Part shown: positions 29,412 through 38,850 of the stretch, piece after piece
How the letters are laid out: every line of letters begins with the position of its first letter
Numbering within the stretch: the stretch's first letter is position 1
Assembly: GCF_001040945.1 (NCBI RefSeq)
Contig: NZ_CP011930.1
Location: 744,001 to 808,000, forward strand
Length of the DNA: 64,000 nt
Reading direction: 5' to 3'
Origin: Herbaspirillum seropedicae
GTDB taxonomy: Bacteria; Pseudomonadota; Gammaproteobacteria; Burkholderiales; Burkholderiaceae_D
Program-made: the position numbers and the translations under genes
The notes under the pieces: generated by a model
Seen by the model: the letters and a program-made list of their open reading frames with translations, nothing else
What the model was told of the DNA's origin: nothing
Databases searched by the model: none

Positions 29412-30695
29412 TTGAGTCTCTACCAACTATCCAAAAGCCACCTGCGCCGCCTGTGGGTCGAATACGGCATCCTCTGGAGTGGCGCCGTCATCGTCGGCCT
29501 GGTCGCGGTGCTCTACGCCCAGGCCATCGAGATCGGCTTCGGCGTGTTCCGCAGCATCCAACACCGCTCGCCCTGGCTGCCGCTGCTGCTCACGCCAGCC
29601 GTCTGCGCGGCTTGCGTATGGCTCACGCGCCGCTACTTCCCGGGCTCCGAAGGCAGCGGCATCCCGCAGGCTATCGCCACGCTGCATGGCGATACCGCCG
29701 AGCGCGGCAGCACGCTGCTGTCGCTGCGCGTATTGCTGGGCAAGATCGTGCTGTCGGTGGTGGCCATCGCCGGGGGCATGACCATTGGCCGCGAAGGTCC
29801 GACGGTGCAGATTGGCGCGGCCATCATGTACAACCTGCGCCGCCTGTATCCGGCTGGCTACGAGCACATGGAGCGCCGCCTGATCCTGGCTGGCGCCGCC
29901 GCCGGTCTGGCCGCCGCCTTCAACACGCCGCTGGCCGGGATCGTGTTTGCCATCGAGGAACTCTCGCGCAGCTTCGAGCAGCGCGCCAGTGGCGTGGTCA
30001 TCACCACCATCATCTTTGCCGGCCTGGTGGCGCTGTCCATCAATGGCAACTACACCTACTTCGGTTCCATCGCCTTTCCGGGTGAGACCAGTGGCCGCCT
30101 GATCCTGGCGGTGATCGTCACGGCCGTGCTCATGGGCGTGGCCGGCGGGCTGTTCTGCTGGCTCATCCTCAACCCCACGCGCTGGATTCCGCCAGCGCTG
30201 GTGACATTGCGCACCGAGCGCCCGGTGGCCTTCGCGGCGGTCTGCGGCTTCATCGTCGCCGTCATCGGCGTGGCCGCGGGCGGCGCCACCTTCGGCAGCG
30301 GCTACGAGCAGGCGCATGGTTTGCTCAATGATGGCCAGGGGCTGTCGGTGTTCTACCCCTTCCTCAAGTTTGCTTCCATGATCGGTTCCTACCTGCCAGG
30401 CCTGCCGGGCGGCATCTTCGCGCCCTCGCTGTCCATCGGCGCCGGCTTCGGCAACCTGCTGCACCTGCTCTTCGGCGGTACCTCGCTCCCCATGCTGGTG
30501 GCGCTGGCCATGGTGGGCTACCTGGCGGCCGTGACGCAGTCCCCCATCACCGCCTTCGTGATCGTCATGGAAATGGTCGATGGTCACGCCCTGGTCATTT
30601 CGCTGATGGCTACCGCGCTGATCGCCTCGGCGGTCTCCAAGGTGTTCGCACCGCCCTTGTATGAAACCCTGGCGGAGCGCTACCTGAAATCCTGA
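29412..30695 (+). CDS. ClC family chloride channel / H+-Cl- antiporter
   Basis: This 427-residue multi-helix membrane protein has all three ClC selectivity signatures: GSEGSGIPQA, GREGPTVQIG with the gating glutamate, and LPGGIFAPSLSIGAG. The IEE of GIVFAIEELSR matches the position of the proton glutamate in CLC-ec1, which favours an antiporter over a channel; this is inferred. The start is uncertain. TTG at 29412 has CAGGAA 7 nt upstream and was chosen; another in-frame TTG is at 29370. There are no C-terminal CBS domains. The role may be in acid resistance, as for other bacterial ClCs. Confidence 0.9.
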   Translation: MSLYQLSKSHLRRLWVEYGILWSGAVIVGLVAVLYAQAIEIGFGVFRSIQHRSPWLPLLLTPAVCAACVWLTRRYFPGSEGSGIPQAIATLHGDTAERGSTLLSLRVLLGKIVLSVVAIAGGMTIGREGPTVQIGAAIMYNLRRLYPAGYEHMERRLILAGAAAGLAAAFNTPLAGIVFAIEELSRSFEQRASGVVITTIIFAGLVALSINGNYTYFGSIAFPGETSGRLILAVIVTAVLMGVAGGLFCWLILNPTRWIPPALVTLRTERPVAFAAVCGFIVAVIGVAAGGATFGSGYEQAHGLLNDGQGLSVFYPFLKFASMIGSYLPGLPGGIFAPSLSIGAGFGNLLHLLFGGTSLPMLVALAMVGYLAAVTQSPITAFVIVMEMVDGHALVISLMATALIASAVSKVFAPPLYETLAERYLKS

Positions 30696-30732
30696 GATCG
30701 GCAGATCGTTTTTCCTGCTGAAATTCGTCAAA

Positions 30733-30757
30733 ACGCTGCGTCAATTTGACGCAGCGT
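30733..30757. promoter_or_regulatory. Inverted repeat behind the ClC gene, upstream of the TonB receptor
   Basis: A 12-bp perfect dyad (30733-30744 with 30746-30757) with a single central T. There is no T-run on the plus strand, so it is either a weak 3' hairpin of the ClC transcript or an operator for the receptor gene 160 nt downstream. Confidence 0.45.
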
Positions 30758-30815
30758 CGAGACAAGCGCGTGCATGGCGCTTTTGCGGCCATCTCCTCGT
30801 GCCGTGGCGTCGAAC

Positions 30816-30830
30816 GCGACAATATGTCGC
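30816..30830. promoter_or_regulatory. Short dyad upstream of the copper-type TonB receptor
   Basis: GCGACA-ATA-TGTCGC is a 6-3-6 perfect inverted repeat 86 nt before the receptor start. The spacing would suit a dimeric regulator; no known consensus (Fur, CueR) was recognised. Confidence 0.35.
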
Positions 30831-30916
30831 AGCTGCCCATCCTGCCCCTTGTCCATAATCCCGCCTTCCCGTTTGCTCGCAGACGGTATCGATAAAGACA
30901 ACCACAGGGGATTCCC

Positions 30917-33046
30917 ATGCAATCGACTCCATGCGCCTGCGCCATCGCGCTGGCTTTCACCGTGTGCGGCGATGTGTTCGCAAGCGGTGATGAACAGACG
31001 CCGCTGCCTGCCATCACGGTACGCGGCGCCAAGCCCTCCATGACACCACCCAGTGCCGACAGCGCTGCGCTGCTCAATGACCAGCCCGGTTACGCCACCG
31101 CCGCCGGAGGCGGTGTATCGGCCTTGCCGGTGCTCAATGGCTTTGCCGCAGATCGCCTCAAGACCCGGCTGGACGGCATGGAAGTCACGGCCGCCTGCGG
31201 CAACCAGATGAATGCACCGATGTCGTACATGCCGCCCGCGCAGGTGGGCATGACGCGCGTGATCGCCGGCATCACGCCAGTCAGCGTGGGCGGCGACAGC
31301 ATCGGCGGCACCATCGAATTGAACTCGCCCGCGCCGCAGTTTGCGAGCCAGCCCGGGCAATGGCTGACCAAGGGTGGTTTCTCGGCGTCGGCACGCAGCG
31401 TCAATTCGGAGGTGTCGGCATCGGTCAATGCCACCGTGGCCAGCGACCAGCTCTCCGTGGCCTACGTGGCCAGCCAGTCGCGCGCCGAGAGTTACGTCAA
31501 CGGCAATGGCGACAAGGTGCTCTCCAGTCTCTACCAGAGCAACAACCATGCGCTCACCCTGGCTGCGCGTGGCGAGGGCCAGCAACTGGTACTGAAGGTA
31601 GGCCAGCAATACATTCCCTACCAGGGCTTCCCCAACGAATACATGGACATGACCGGCAACCGCTCCACCTTCGCCAACCTGGGCTACGAGCGCCGCTTCG
31701 ACTGGGGCAGGCTGTCCGGCAAGCTGTACTGGCAGCGTACCGAGCATGAGATGGGCTTCTTCGGCACCGAACGGCGCGGCAACATGCCCATGCAGACGCA
31801 AGGCCGCGACCTTGGTTATGCGTTGCGCGCCGATATCGACCTCGCTGCCGATAGCAGCAGCGTGCTGCGGGTGGGTCATGAATACCATAGCTTCCATCTC
31901 GACGACGTCTGGCCGCCGGTGGCCGGCTCGATGATGATGAGTCCGCGCACCTATGTGAATATCAACGGCGGCAAGCGCGATCGTTTCGCACTCTTCGCCG
32001 AATGGGAGCATAAGCTCGACGCCCGCTGGAGCACTCTGCTGGGCTTGCGCGACGAACTGGTCAAGAGCGACGCCGGCAATGTGCAGTCCTACGGCACCAA
32101 CATGATGAACCAACCCGATCTCAATGCCGCCAACGCCTTCAATGCGCGCAGCCACGCCAAGACCGACAACAACATCGACCTGACCGCGCTGGCCCGGCTC
32201 GAAGCCGATGCTGGCAGCCGCTATGAATTCGGCTATGCCCGCAAGACCCGCTCGCCCAACCTGTACGAGCGCTATACCTGGGGCCGTGGCGGCATGGCCA
32301 TGCGCATGACCAACTGGTTCGGGGATGGCAACGGTTACGTGGGCGATATCGATCTCAAGCCTGAAGTTGCGCATACGCTCTCCGGCACGGCCGACTGGCA
32401 CAGCGAAGATAGCGAGGGCGGTGAGGGCAGTGAGGGTAGTGAGCGCCGCTGGTTCTTCAGGCTCACGCCCTACTTCAGCTACGTCGAGAACTATATCGAT
32501 GCCGATCCCCTCGGCCGCTTCAATCCCTATCGCGTGGCGGCGGCTTCAGGCGCCTATCTGCAATTCGCTAATCATGACGCTCGCCTCTATGGCATCAACG
32601 CCGCGTGGAAATGGCCGCTCTGGCGCGCTGCCGGTCTGGGGGACATCGCCTTTACCGGCAAGGCTGGCCTCACGCGCGGCAAGCGCGTCGATGGGGGCAA
32701 CCTGTATCACATGATGCCGCTCAACATCCTCGCCGCGCTGGAGCAGACCTGGGGCGCATGGAGCAATCGCGCCGAGCTGAACTACGTCGCGCGCAAGAGC
32801 CGGGTGGACAGCAATCGCCTGGAACCGGTCACGGCCAGCTACAGCGTGGTCAATCTCAAGAGCAGCTATCGCTTCAACCAGCACATCAGCGTCACGGCGG
32901 GGGTCAGCAACCTGTTCAACCGCAACTATGCCGAGCCGCTGGGCGGCGTCTATCTGGCCGGACTGGCGCAAGCCAGGAGCGGCAGCCTGCAAGCCTTGCC
33001 GGGCTATGGACGGTCGCTGGATGTGGGGGTGAACGTGAGTTTCTGA
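30917..33046 (+). CDS. TonB-dependent receptor, OprC/NosA-like (putative copper receptor)
   Basis: This 709-residue outer-membrane receptor has a signal peptide ending near VFAS, a plug domain (about 30-150) and a barrel ending in the aromatic residue of VGVNVSF. In the plug, Cys94 and Met98 form CxxxM (ACGNQM), and His277-Glu-Met279 forms HxM (EHEMGFF). In OprC of Pseudomonas a CxxxM plus HxM pair about 180 residues apart binds copper; here the spacing is 183. Further Met-rich segments (NAPMSYMPP, NMPMQ, GSMMMS, GGMAMRM) fit a copper ligand role. Copper uptake is therefore inferred. A 9-bp tandem repeat makes an acidic Gly/Ser/Glu loop near residue 500. It stands alone. Confidence 0.82.
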   Translation: MQSTPCACAIALAFTVCGDVFASGDEQTPLPAITVRGAKPSMTPPSADSAALLNDQPGYATAAGGGVSALPVLNGFAADRLKTRLDGMEVTAACGNQMNAPMSYMPPAQVGMTRVIAGITPVSVGGDSIGGTIELNSPAPQFASQPGQWLTKGGFSASARSVNSEVSASVNATVASDQLSVAYVASQSRAESYVNGNGDKVLSSLYQSNNHALTLAARGEGQQLVLKVGQQYIPYQGFPNEYMDMTGNRSTFANLGYERRFDWGRLSGKLYWQRTEHEMGFFGTERRGNMPMQTQGRDLGYALRADIDLAADSSSVLRVGHEYHSFHLDDVWPPVAGSMMMSPRTYVNINGGKRDRFALFAEWEHKLDARWSTLLGLRDELVKSDAGNVQSYGTNMMNQPDLNAANAFNARSHAKTDNNIDLTALARLEADAGSRYEFGYARKTRSPNLYERYTWGRGGMAMRMTNWFGDGNGYVGDIDLKPEVAHTLSGTADWHSEDSEGGEGSEGSERRWFFRLTPYFSYVENYIDADPLGRFNPYRVAAASGAYLQFANHDARLYGINAAWKWPLWRAAGLGDIAFTGKAGLTRGKRVDGGNLYHMMPLNILAALEQTWGAWSNRAELNYVARKSRVDSNRLEPVTASYSVVNLKSSYRFNQHISVTAGVSNLFNRNYAEPLGGVYLAGLAQARSGSLQALPGYGRSLDVGVNVSF
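32414..32443 (+). repeat. 9-bp tandem repeat inside the TonB receptor gene
   Basis: Three copies of GAGGGYRGT (32414-32422, 32423-32431, 32432-32440) plus GAG encode an in-frame Glu-Gly-Gly/Ser loop. Copy changes would keep the frame and alter an exposed loop. Confidence 0.8.
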
Positions 33047-33085
33047 GCGAGCGCACCGGGTACAAGGCGGCGCGGGCCATGCCGC

Positions 33086-34075
33086 TCAGAAGATTGGCAT
33101 GGTCTCCGGCGCACTGTCGCGCAGCGCCTTCTTGGCGGACTCGAATTCGGGGAAGATCGATTGCACCGTAGCCCAGAAGCGCGGGCTGTGGTTCATCTCG
33201 CGCAGATGCGCCAGTTCGTGGGCGATCACGTAGTCGATCAGCGGCAGGGCGAAATGCATCAGCCGCCAGTTCAGGCGGATGCGCGCATCCGAGGTGCAGG
33301 AGCCCCATTGGGTGGTGGCCGAGGACAGGGCGTAGGAGCGATATTGCACGCCCAGTTTCTCGGCGTAGATCATGAGCCGCTTGCCGAACAATTCTTCGGC
33401 GCGCGCCTGTATCCAACCCTGCACGCGATCCTTCAACTGTTGCTCGCCAGCGTCGGCGGGCAGGCTGATGTTGAGCTCGCGCGTGAGCTCATCCAGGTAC
33501 ACCGCCTGGCGCTGCCCGGTGCGGATGCGCAGGGTGATGTCGCTGCCCAGGTAGGGCAGGGTGGCGCCGTCGCGCCATTGCATCTGCGGTTGCAGGCGGC
33601 GCGCCGAACGCTCGCGGCGCTCGTTGAGCTTGGAGAGGATCCAGCGCTGCTTTTCACGGATGGCGTTGTCGATCTCGGCCAGCGTCACCCATTTGGGCGC
33701 GGTCACGCGCAAGCCCTCGTCGCTGACCAGAAAACCGATGGTGCGACGCTTGGAGCGCAGCAGGGCGAAGTCGATGGTGTGCTCGCCCAGCTGGATACGG
33801 CGCTTGCCATCGGCCGGCCGGGCGCTGGGCGGCGCCAGCAGCGGGCTGGCGGGCGCCGGTACGTCGGGGATCAGGGGCGTGGGCAGCGGCGCGGCGTGGA
33901 CCACCGGATTGGGGGTGACGATGAGCGGCGGCTGTACGGTCGGTGAAGGCAGGGCCGGGCCAGGATCGGCCATGGGCGCTGCCGTCGCGGAGGGCGCAGG
34001 AGCTGGCGCCGCAAACAAGTCCAGTTGCAGCGAGAGCTGGTCGGGATTGGGCTTGGGTTTGCGGAGCAGTATCAA
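33086..34075 (-). CDS. YgjP-like (DUF45/COG1451) zinc metallopeptidase with long disordered N-terminal tail
   Basis: The C-terminal domain is a YgjP/SprT-like zinc peptidase. HELAH is at residues 286-290 with a third histidine at 296 in REMNHSPRFW, preceded by TTQWGSCTSDARIRLNWRL, the family signature. The first about 90 residues are Pro/Ala-rich and look disordered. At the very N-terminus the tail holds QLDLF (residues 17-21, bases 34013-34027), a consensus sliding-clamp-binding pentapeptide. The start is a TTG at 34075; a stop lies 11 codons upstream, and the first ATG (33973) would remove the motif. The proteolytic substrate is unknown. It lies 37 nt after plsC. Confidence 0.85.
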   Translation of the reverse strand: MILLRKPKPNPDQLSLQLDLFAAPAPAPSATAAPMADPGPALPSPTVQPPLIVTPNPVVHAAPLPTPLIPDVPAPASPLLAPPSARPADGKRRIQLGEHTIDFALLRSKRRTIGFLVSDEGLRVTAPKWVTLAEIDNAIREKQRWILSKLNERRERSARRLQPQMQWRDGATLPYLGSDITLRIRTGQRQAVYLDELTRELNISLPADAGEQQLKDRVQGWIQARAEELFGKRLMIYAEKLGVQYRSYALSSATTQWGSCTSDARIRLNWRLMHFALPLIDYVIAHELAHLREMNHSPRFWATVQSIFPEFESAKKALRDSAPETMPIF

Positions 34076-34112
34076 GGCAGTGGCGGCGTCCTGTGTTGCT
34101 GTTGGCTAAGGA

Positions 34113-34916
34113 TCAAGACCGTGCAGCATCGCTGGAAGTAGCGGCTGAAGCGGCTGGCCGGGGCGCGCTGTTTTTATAGACGTCCGGCGAAATCACGCGC
34201 ATCTCGGATTCTATCCAATTTTCGACGCGCTCGTTCAACTCCTGGGGATTCAAGCCTTCCGGTGAAATCGGCTTGCCGATGGATACCGTGATAAGCCCCG
34301 GTTTCTTGATGAAGCTGCCCTTGGGCCAGCATTGGCCGGAGTTCATCGCGATAGGCACGACCAGCGTGTTGGTTTCCACCGCCAGGCGCGAACCGCCGGC
34401 CTTGTACTTGCCCTGCGAGCCTACGGTGGTGCGCGTGCCTTCGGGGAACATCATGATCCACTGGCCATCGCGCAGACGACGCGTGCCGTGCTCCAGCACC
34501 TGGGCAAAGGCGTCGCGACCCTTCTTGCGGTCGATCGGGATCATGCGCAGCAGGGCGATGCCCCAGCCGAAGAAGGGAACGTAGGTCAGTTCCTTCTTGA
34601 ACACGAACACCAGCGGACGCGGCATGTTGATGACGTAGAAGATGGTCTCCCAGGCCGACTGGTGCTTGGAGAGCAGGATCACCGGGGCGTCCGGGAGGTT
34701 TTCGGCGCCGCGGATCTCGTAACGGATGCCGCAGATCACGCGCGCCGTCCAGATCACGAAGACGTTCCAGCGCGAGGTCCACCAGTAGCGCTGGGCATAG
34801 GGGAAGGGCGCCGACAGCAGGCAGGCGAAGGACCAGATGATGGTGGCCACGGCCATGAGGGCCATGAAGACCACCGAACGAAGAATCAGGACAAGGCGCA
34901 AAATCGTTTCTCCCAT
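34113..34916 (-). CDS. plsC: 1-acyl-sn-glycerol-3-phosphate acyltransferase
   Basis: PlsC acylates lysophosphatidic acid to phosphatidic acid at the inner membrane. The 267-residue protein has an N-terminal membrane helix (about 8-35). The catalytic block is KHQSAWET, with the usual Asp of the HX4D box replaced by Glu, a variant I associate with betaproteobacterial PlsC. The substrate block FPEGTRTT and the later VPIAMNSG are present. It follows gmhB by 59 nt, an order (glyS-gmhB-plsC) common in this group. The C-terminal about 20 residues are Ala-rich and variable. Confidence 0.93.
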   Translation of the reverse strand: MGETILRLVLILRSVVFMALMAVATIIWSFACLLSAPFPYAQRYWWTSRWNVFVIWTARVICGIRYEIRGAENLPDAPVILLSKHQSAWETIFYVINMPRPLVFVFKKELTYVPFFGWGIALLRMIPIDRKKGRDAFAQVLEHGTRRLRDGQWIMMFPEGTRTTVGSQGKYKAGGSRLAVETNTLVVPIAMNSGQCWPKGSFIKKPGLITVSIGKPISPEGLNPQELNERVENWIESEMRVISPDVYKNSAPRPAASAATSSDAARS

Positions 34917-34975
34917 GCCTTAGGCATGTTGATGTTGTGAATGGACAGGCTCCGCAGCCAAGCGGATGGCCCGCA

Positions 34976-35533
34976 CTATACCGAAACGCCGACCACCGGT
35001 TTCAGGATGAAATCAACCACGGCCGATAAATCCGGGAAGACCAGCGTGCCCGGCGGCAAGCCGCCCTTGGCCTGGGTCTTCTCGCCCTTGCCGGTCAGCA
35101 CCAGGCAGGGTGCGCAACCGGCCACGTAGCCGGCCTGCAGGTCGCGCAGCGAATCGCCCACCGTGACCACGCCGCCGCGCAGGCTGATATTGAAACGCTT
35201 GGCGATCTCATGGAACATGCCCGGCTTGGGCTTGCGGCAATCGCAATTGTCATCGGCCGAGTGCGGGCAGAAGAACACTGCATCGATGTCCGCGCCCGCC
35301 TGCTGGGCGGCGGTGTGCATCTTCTGGTGGATGGCGTTGAGGGTCTTGATGTCGAACAGGCCGCGCGCCACGCCCGACTGGTTGGTCGCCACCACCACCC
35401 GGTAGCCGGCCTGGTTCAGGCGCGCAATGGCTTCCAGCGATCCCTTGATGGGGATCCACTCGTCGGGCGACTTGATGAAGGCGTCCGAATCCTGGTTGAT
35501 GACGCCATCGCGATCGAGGATGATCAATTTCAT
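34976..35533 (-). CDS. gmhB: D-glycero-beta-D-manno-heptose-1,7-bisphosphate 7-phosphatase
   Basis: GmhB removes the 7-phosphate in the ADP-heptose pathway for the LPS inner core. The 185 residues match. HAD motif I is LDRDGVINQDS with both aspartates (DxD) at the N-terminus, motif II is VVATNQSGVARG, and motif IV is TVGDSLRDLQAG. The zinc-binding loop CPHSADDNCDCRKPKPGM supplies the Cys-His-Cys-Cys ligands typical of GmhB. It lies between glyS and plsC in the same direction. Confidence 0.95.
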   Translation of the reverse strand: MKLIILDRDGVINQDSDAFIKSPDEWIPIKGSLEAIARLNQAGYRVVVATNQSGVARGLFDIKTLNAIHQKMHTAAQQAGADIDAVFFCPHSADDNCDCRKPKPGMFHEIAKRFNISLRGGVVTVGDSLRDLQAGYVAGCAPCLVLTGKGEKTQAKGGLPPGTLVFPDLSAVVDFILKPVVGVSV

Positions 35534-35623
35534 GCCTGCGGCTTCCCTTCATGAACACCGCCGCGCAGGAACAGGCCCATGCGCGGCGGAGCGGTACTGC
35601 AAAAACGGCTGGTGGCGCAGGTC

Positions 35624-37744
35624 TTACGCCGCCAGCTTGGAGATGTCGGCGACCTGGTTGAGCATGCCGTGCAGCGCCGCCAGCAAGGCCTGGCGGTTCT
35701 TGCGCAGTTGCTCGTCCTCGGCATTGACCATGACGTCGTTGAAGAAGGCGTCGACATTCTGGCGCAGCTGCGCCAACGCCTTCAAGGCCCCGGCAAAGTC
35801 GCCCTTGGCGTAGGCCGCCTCGACCTGCGGGCGGGTGGTCTGCATGGCCGCGAAGAGACCTTGCTCGGCCGCTTCCTGCAACAGGCTTTCCTGCACAGCG
35901 CCATGAGCGTCGATGGCCACGCCCTCGATCTTCTTGAGGATGTTGGTGATGCGCTTGTTGGCCGCAGCCAGCGCCTCGGCTTCGGGCAGGGCGGCGAAGG
36001 CTTGCACGGCTTGCAGACGTTCCACCACGTTGTCCAGCACCTCGGGTTGCTGCGCCACCACGGCTTCCACTTCGTTCTGCGCAAAGCCGCGCTCGCGCAG
36101 CAGGCCGCGCAGGCGATCGTAGATGAAGGCTTGCACGTCGGCGCGCGGATCCTTGAAGTTGGCGTTGCCGGCGAACAGTCCGGTGGCCGCATCCAGCAAG
36201 GCCGTCAGCGACAGCGGCAGGCGCTTTTCCACCAGCATGCGCAGCACGCCCAGGGCGTGACGGCGCAGGGCGAAGGGGTCCTTGTCGCCGGTGGGCTGCA
36301 GGCCGATGCCCCAGATGCCGACCAGGGTTTCCAGCTTGTCGGCCAGGGCCACGGCGGTGCCGGTGGCGGTGGTCGGCAGGGCGTCGCCGGCAAAGCGCGG
36401 TTGGTAGTGTTCGGAGGCGGCCAGTGCGACTTCGTCGGCTTCGCCATCGTGACGCGCATAGTATGTGCCCATGATGCCTTGCAGCTCAGGGAACTCGCCC
36501 ACCATGTCGGTGAGCAGGTCGGCCTTGGCCAGCAGCGCGCCGCGCTCGGCCAGCTTGACGTCGCCGCCCAGCAGGCTGGCAATCTTGCCGGCCAGCGCCT
36601 GCACGCGCTCGGTGCGCTGCAGCTGGTTGCCCAGCTTGTTGTGATAGACCACGTTGGCCAGTTGCGGCACGCGCTCGGCCAAGGTCTTCTTCTTGTCCTG
36701 CTCGAAGAAGAACTTGGCGTCCGACAGGCGCGGGCGCACCACGCGCTCGTTGCCGCCGATGATGTGTTCGGGATGCGCGGTCTCCAGATTGGAGACGATC
36801 AGGAAGCGCGAACGCAGACGGCCGTTGGCATCGGTCAGCGCAAAATATTTCTGGTTGGTCTGCATGGTCAGGATCAGGCATTCCTGCGGCACGGCCAGGA
36901 ATTCGTCCTCGAACTTGCATTCATAGACCACCGGCCACTCCACCAGCGCAGTGACTTCATCCAGCAGCGCTTCGGGCATCAGCACCTGGTCGGCGCCGGC
37001 CTTGGCCAGTAGCGCGGCGCGGATCTTCTCGCGGCGCTCGGTGAAGCTGGCGATGACGTTGCCTTGCTGGGCCAGGGATTCCACATAGGCGTCGGGCGCA
37101 GCGATCTGCAGCGCGCCGGCAGACAGGAAGCGATGGCCCAGCGTGGTGCGGCCCGCATCCAGGCCCAGCGTATTGATCGGCACCACATCGTTGCCCAGCA
37201 GCGCCACCAGATAGTGGGCTGGACGAACGAAATGCACCGTCTCGCCGGCGGCGCGGCCGAACTGGCGCTGGTAGCTCATCACCTTGGGGATGGGCAGCTT
37301 GGACAGGCTCTCGTCGAGTGCCGCCTGCAGGCCCACGGCCAGGGCCGAACCCTTGGCGGTATAGGTGTAGAAGAAGCTCTCGGCCTTGCCATCCTGGGCG
37401 CGTTCCAACTGGTCCGGCGTGATCACGGTGGCGCCCGTGGAGGCGGCCAGGGCGGCCAGCTTCTTCACCAGCGGCGCCGACGGGCGGCCTTCGGCGTCCA
37501 GGGCGACGCTCACCGGCAGCACTTTTTCGCGGATCGACTTGTCCGGCGAGGCGGCGCACACCTGGGTGATGGAAACGGCCAGGCGGCGCGGGGTCGCATA
37601 GGCGGTGGCGGTGGCATCAGCGTCGAGATAGCCGCGGCTTTGCAGGCCATTGAAGATGCCCGTGGCGAAGGCATCGCCCAGCTTGGCCAGAGCCTTGGGA
37701 GGCAGTTCTTCGGTGACGAGTTCTACGAGGAGTGTCTGGTTCAT
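35624..37744 (-). CDS. glyS: Glycine--tRNA ligase beta subunit
   Basis: This is the 706-residue beta subunit of the alpha2-beta2 glycyl-tRNA synthetase, which carries the tRNA-binding and regulatory domains. Signatures include [15 protein letters not shown] at the N-terminus, the segment [20 protein letters not shown] and the C-terminal DALR anticodon-binding region ([17 protein letters not shown] ... [22 protein letters not shown]). The frame runs to 37783, but the ATG at 37744 gives the family start MNQTLLVEL. It follows glyQ by 77 nt. Confidence 0.97.
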   Translation of the reverse strand: MNQTLLVELVTEELPPKALAKLGDAFATGIFNGLQSRGYLDADATATAYATPRRLAVSITQVCAASPDKSIREKVLPVSVALDAEGRPSAPLVKKLAALAASTGATVITPDQLERAQDGKAESFFYTYTAKGSALAVGLQAALDESLSKLPIPKVMSYQRQFGRAAGETVHFVRPAHYLVALLGNDVVPINTLGLDAGRTTLGHRFLSAGALQIAAPDAYVESLAQQGNVIASFTERREKIRAALLAKAGADQVLMPEALLDEVTALVEWPVVYECKFEDEFLAVPQECLILTMQTNQKYFALTDANGRLRSRFLIVSNLETAHPEHIIGGNERVVRPRLSDAKFFFEQDKKKTLAERVPQLANVVYHNKLGNQLQRTERVQALAGKIASLLGGDVKLAERGALLAKADLLTDMVGEFPELQGIMGTYYARHDGEADEVALAASEHYQPRFAGDALPTTATGTAVALADKLETLVGIWGIGLQPTGDKDPFALRRHALGVLRMLVEKRLPLSLTALLDAATGLFAGNANFKDPRADVQAFIYDRLRGLLRERGFAQNEVEAVVAQQPEVLDNVVERLQAVQAFAALPEAEALAAANKRITNILKKIEGVAIDAHGAVQESLLQEAAEQGLFAAMQTTRPQVEAAYAKGDFAGALKALAQLRQNVDAFFNDVMVNAEDEQLRKNRQALLAALHGMLNQVADISKLAA

Positions 37745-37821
37745 GTTGTCAGTCTTGCTGTCTTGCTCGGGACGCCCGCCCACGCAGGGGCCGGCGCCGC
37801 ATCATGTCATGGCGTTGCGCT

Positions 37822-38739
37822 TCAGGCCGCAGCCTTGGCCGGACCCTGGCCCAGCATCGGGAAGCCCAGGCGCTCGCGCGATTCGAAGTAGGCCTGCGCC
37901 ACCGCCCGCGAGAGATTGCGGATGCGGCCGATGTAGGCCGCGCGCTCGGTGACCGAGATGGCGCCACGGGCGTCGAGCATGTTGAAGGTGTGGGCGGCCT
38001 TGAGGACCTGTTCGTAGGCCGGCAGCGCCAGCGGCACTTCCATGAGGCGCTTGGCTTCGGCTTCGTAGTTGGAAAACAGCGAGAACAGGAACTCGGTGTT
38101 GGAATACTCGAAGTTGAAGGTGGATTGCTCCACTTCATTCTGGTGGAACACGTCGCCATAGGTCAGGTGCTTCTTGACGCCGTTCTCCATCCATTCGGTC
38201 CAGACCAGGTCATAGACGTTTTCCACGCCCTGCAGGTACATCGCCAGACGCTCGATGCCGTAGGTGATCTCGCCCAGCACCGGCTTGCAGTCCAGGCCGC
38301 CGACCTGCTGGAAGTAGGTGAACTGGGTCACTTCCATGCCGTTCAACCACACTTCCCAGCCCAGGCCCCAGGCGCCCAGGGTGGGGTTTTCCCAGTCGTC
38401 CTCGACGAAGCGCACGTCATTCTGCTTCAGGTCCAGGCCCAGCGCTTCCAGCGAACCCAGGTACAGGTCCAGGATGTTTTCCGGCGCCGGCTTCAACACC
38501 ACCTGGTACTGGTAGTAGTGCTGCATGCGGTTGGGATTCTCGCCATAGCGGCCATCCTTGGGACGGCGCGACGGCTGGACGTAGGCGGCGCGCCACGGTT
38601 CCGGGCCGATCGCGCGCAGGAAGGTCGCGGTGTGCGAGGTGCCGGCACCGACTTCCATGTCGTAGGGTTGCAGCAGTGCACAGCCCTGGGCGTCCCAATA
38701 TTCTTGCAACTTGAGGATGATTTGTTGAAATGTCAGCAT
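37822..38739 (-). CDS. glyQ: Glycine--tRNA ligase alpha subunit
   Basis: This 305-residue alpha subunit holds the class II catalytic core for glycine activation. Visible are [19 protein letters not shown] at the N-terminus, [20 protein letters not shown], and the ATP-binding [45 protein letters not shown] carries motif 3 with the conserved arginine. There is no glycine riboswitch-like leader; glyQ lies 111 nt behind lnt. Confidence 0.97.
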   Translation of the reverse strand: MLTFQQIILKLQEYWDAQGCALLQPYDMEVGAGTSHTATFLRAIGPEPWRAAYVQPSRRPKDGRYGENPNRMQHYYQYQVVLKPAPENILDLYLGSLEALGLDLKQNDVRFVEDDWENPTLGAWGLGWEVWLNGMEVTQFTYFQQVGGLDCKPVLGEITYGIERLAMYLQGVENVYDLVWTEWMENGVKKHLTYGDVFHQNEVEQSTFNFEYSNTEFLFSLFSNYEAEAKRLMEVPLALPAYEQVLKAAHTFNMLDARGAISVTERAAYIGRIRNLSRAVAQAYFESRERLGFPMLGQGPAKAAA

Positions 38740-38791
38740 CGTGTGTGGTTGCCTGGCGAACCGGCGGAGGAATTGCGAAAACCTTGGATTT

Positions 38792-38830
38792 TAGCGCCTT
38801 TTGGGGCGTTTGACCCGGTTTTGCCGGGTC
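38792..38830 (-). other. Pair of small hairpins between lnt and glyQ
   Basis: Two short GC stems follow each other here (GCGCC/GGGGCG-type around 38797-38811 and ACCCGG/CCGGGT around 38813-38829). Neither has a T-run on the minus strand. They may modulate readthrough from lnt into glyQS. Confidence 0.35.
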
Positions 38831-38850
38831 GGCGTCTCAGCGTCTGGGCA

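Noticed and set aside
38740..38850. Glycine riboswitch before glyQ
   Set aside because: The 111-nt gap has only small GC hairpins and none of the conserved glycine aptamer core.
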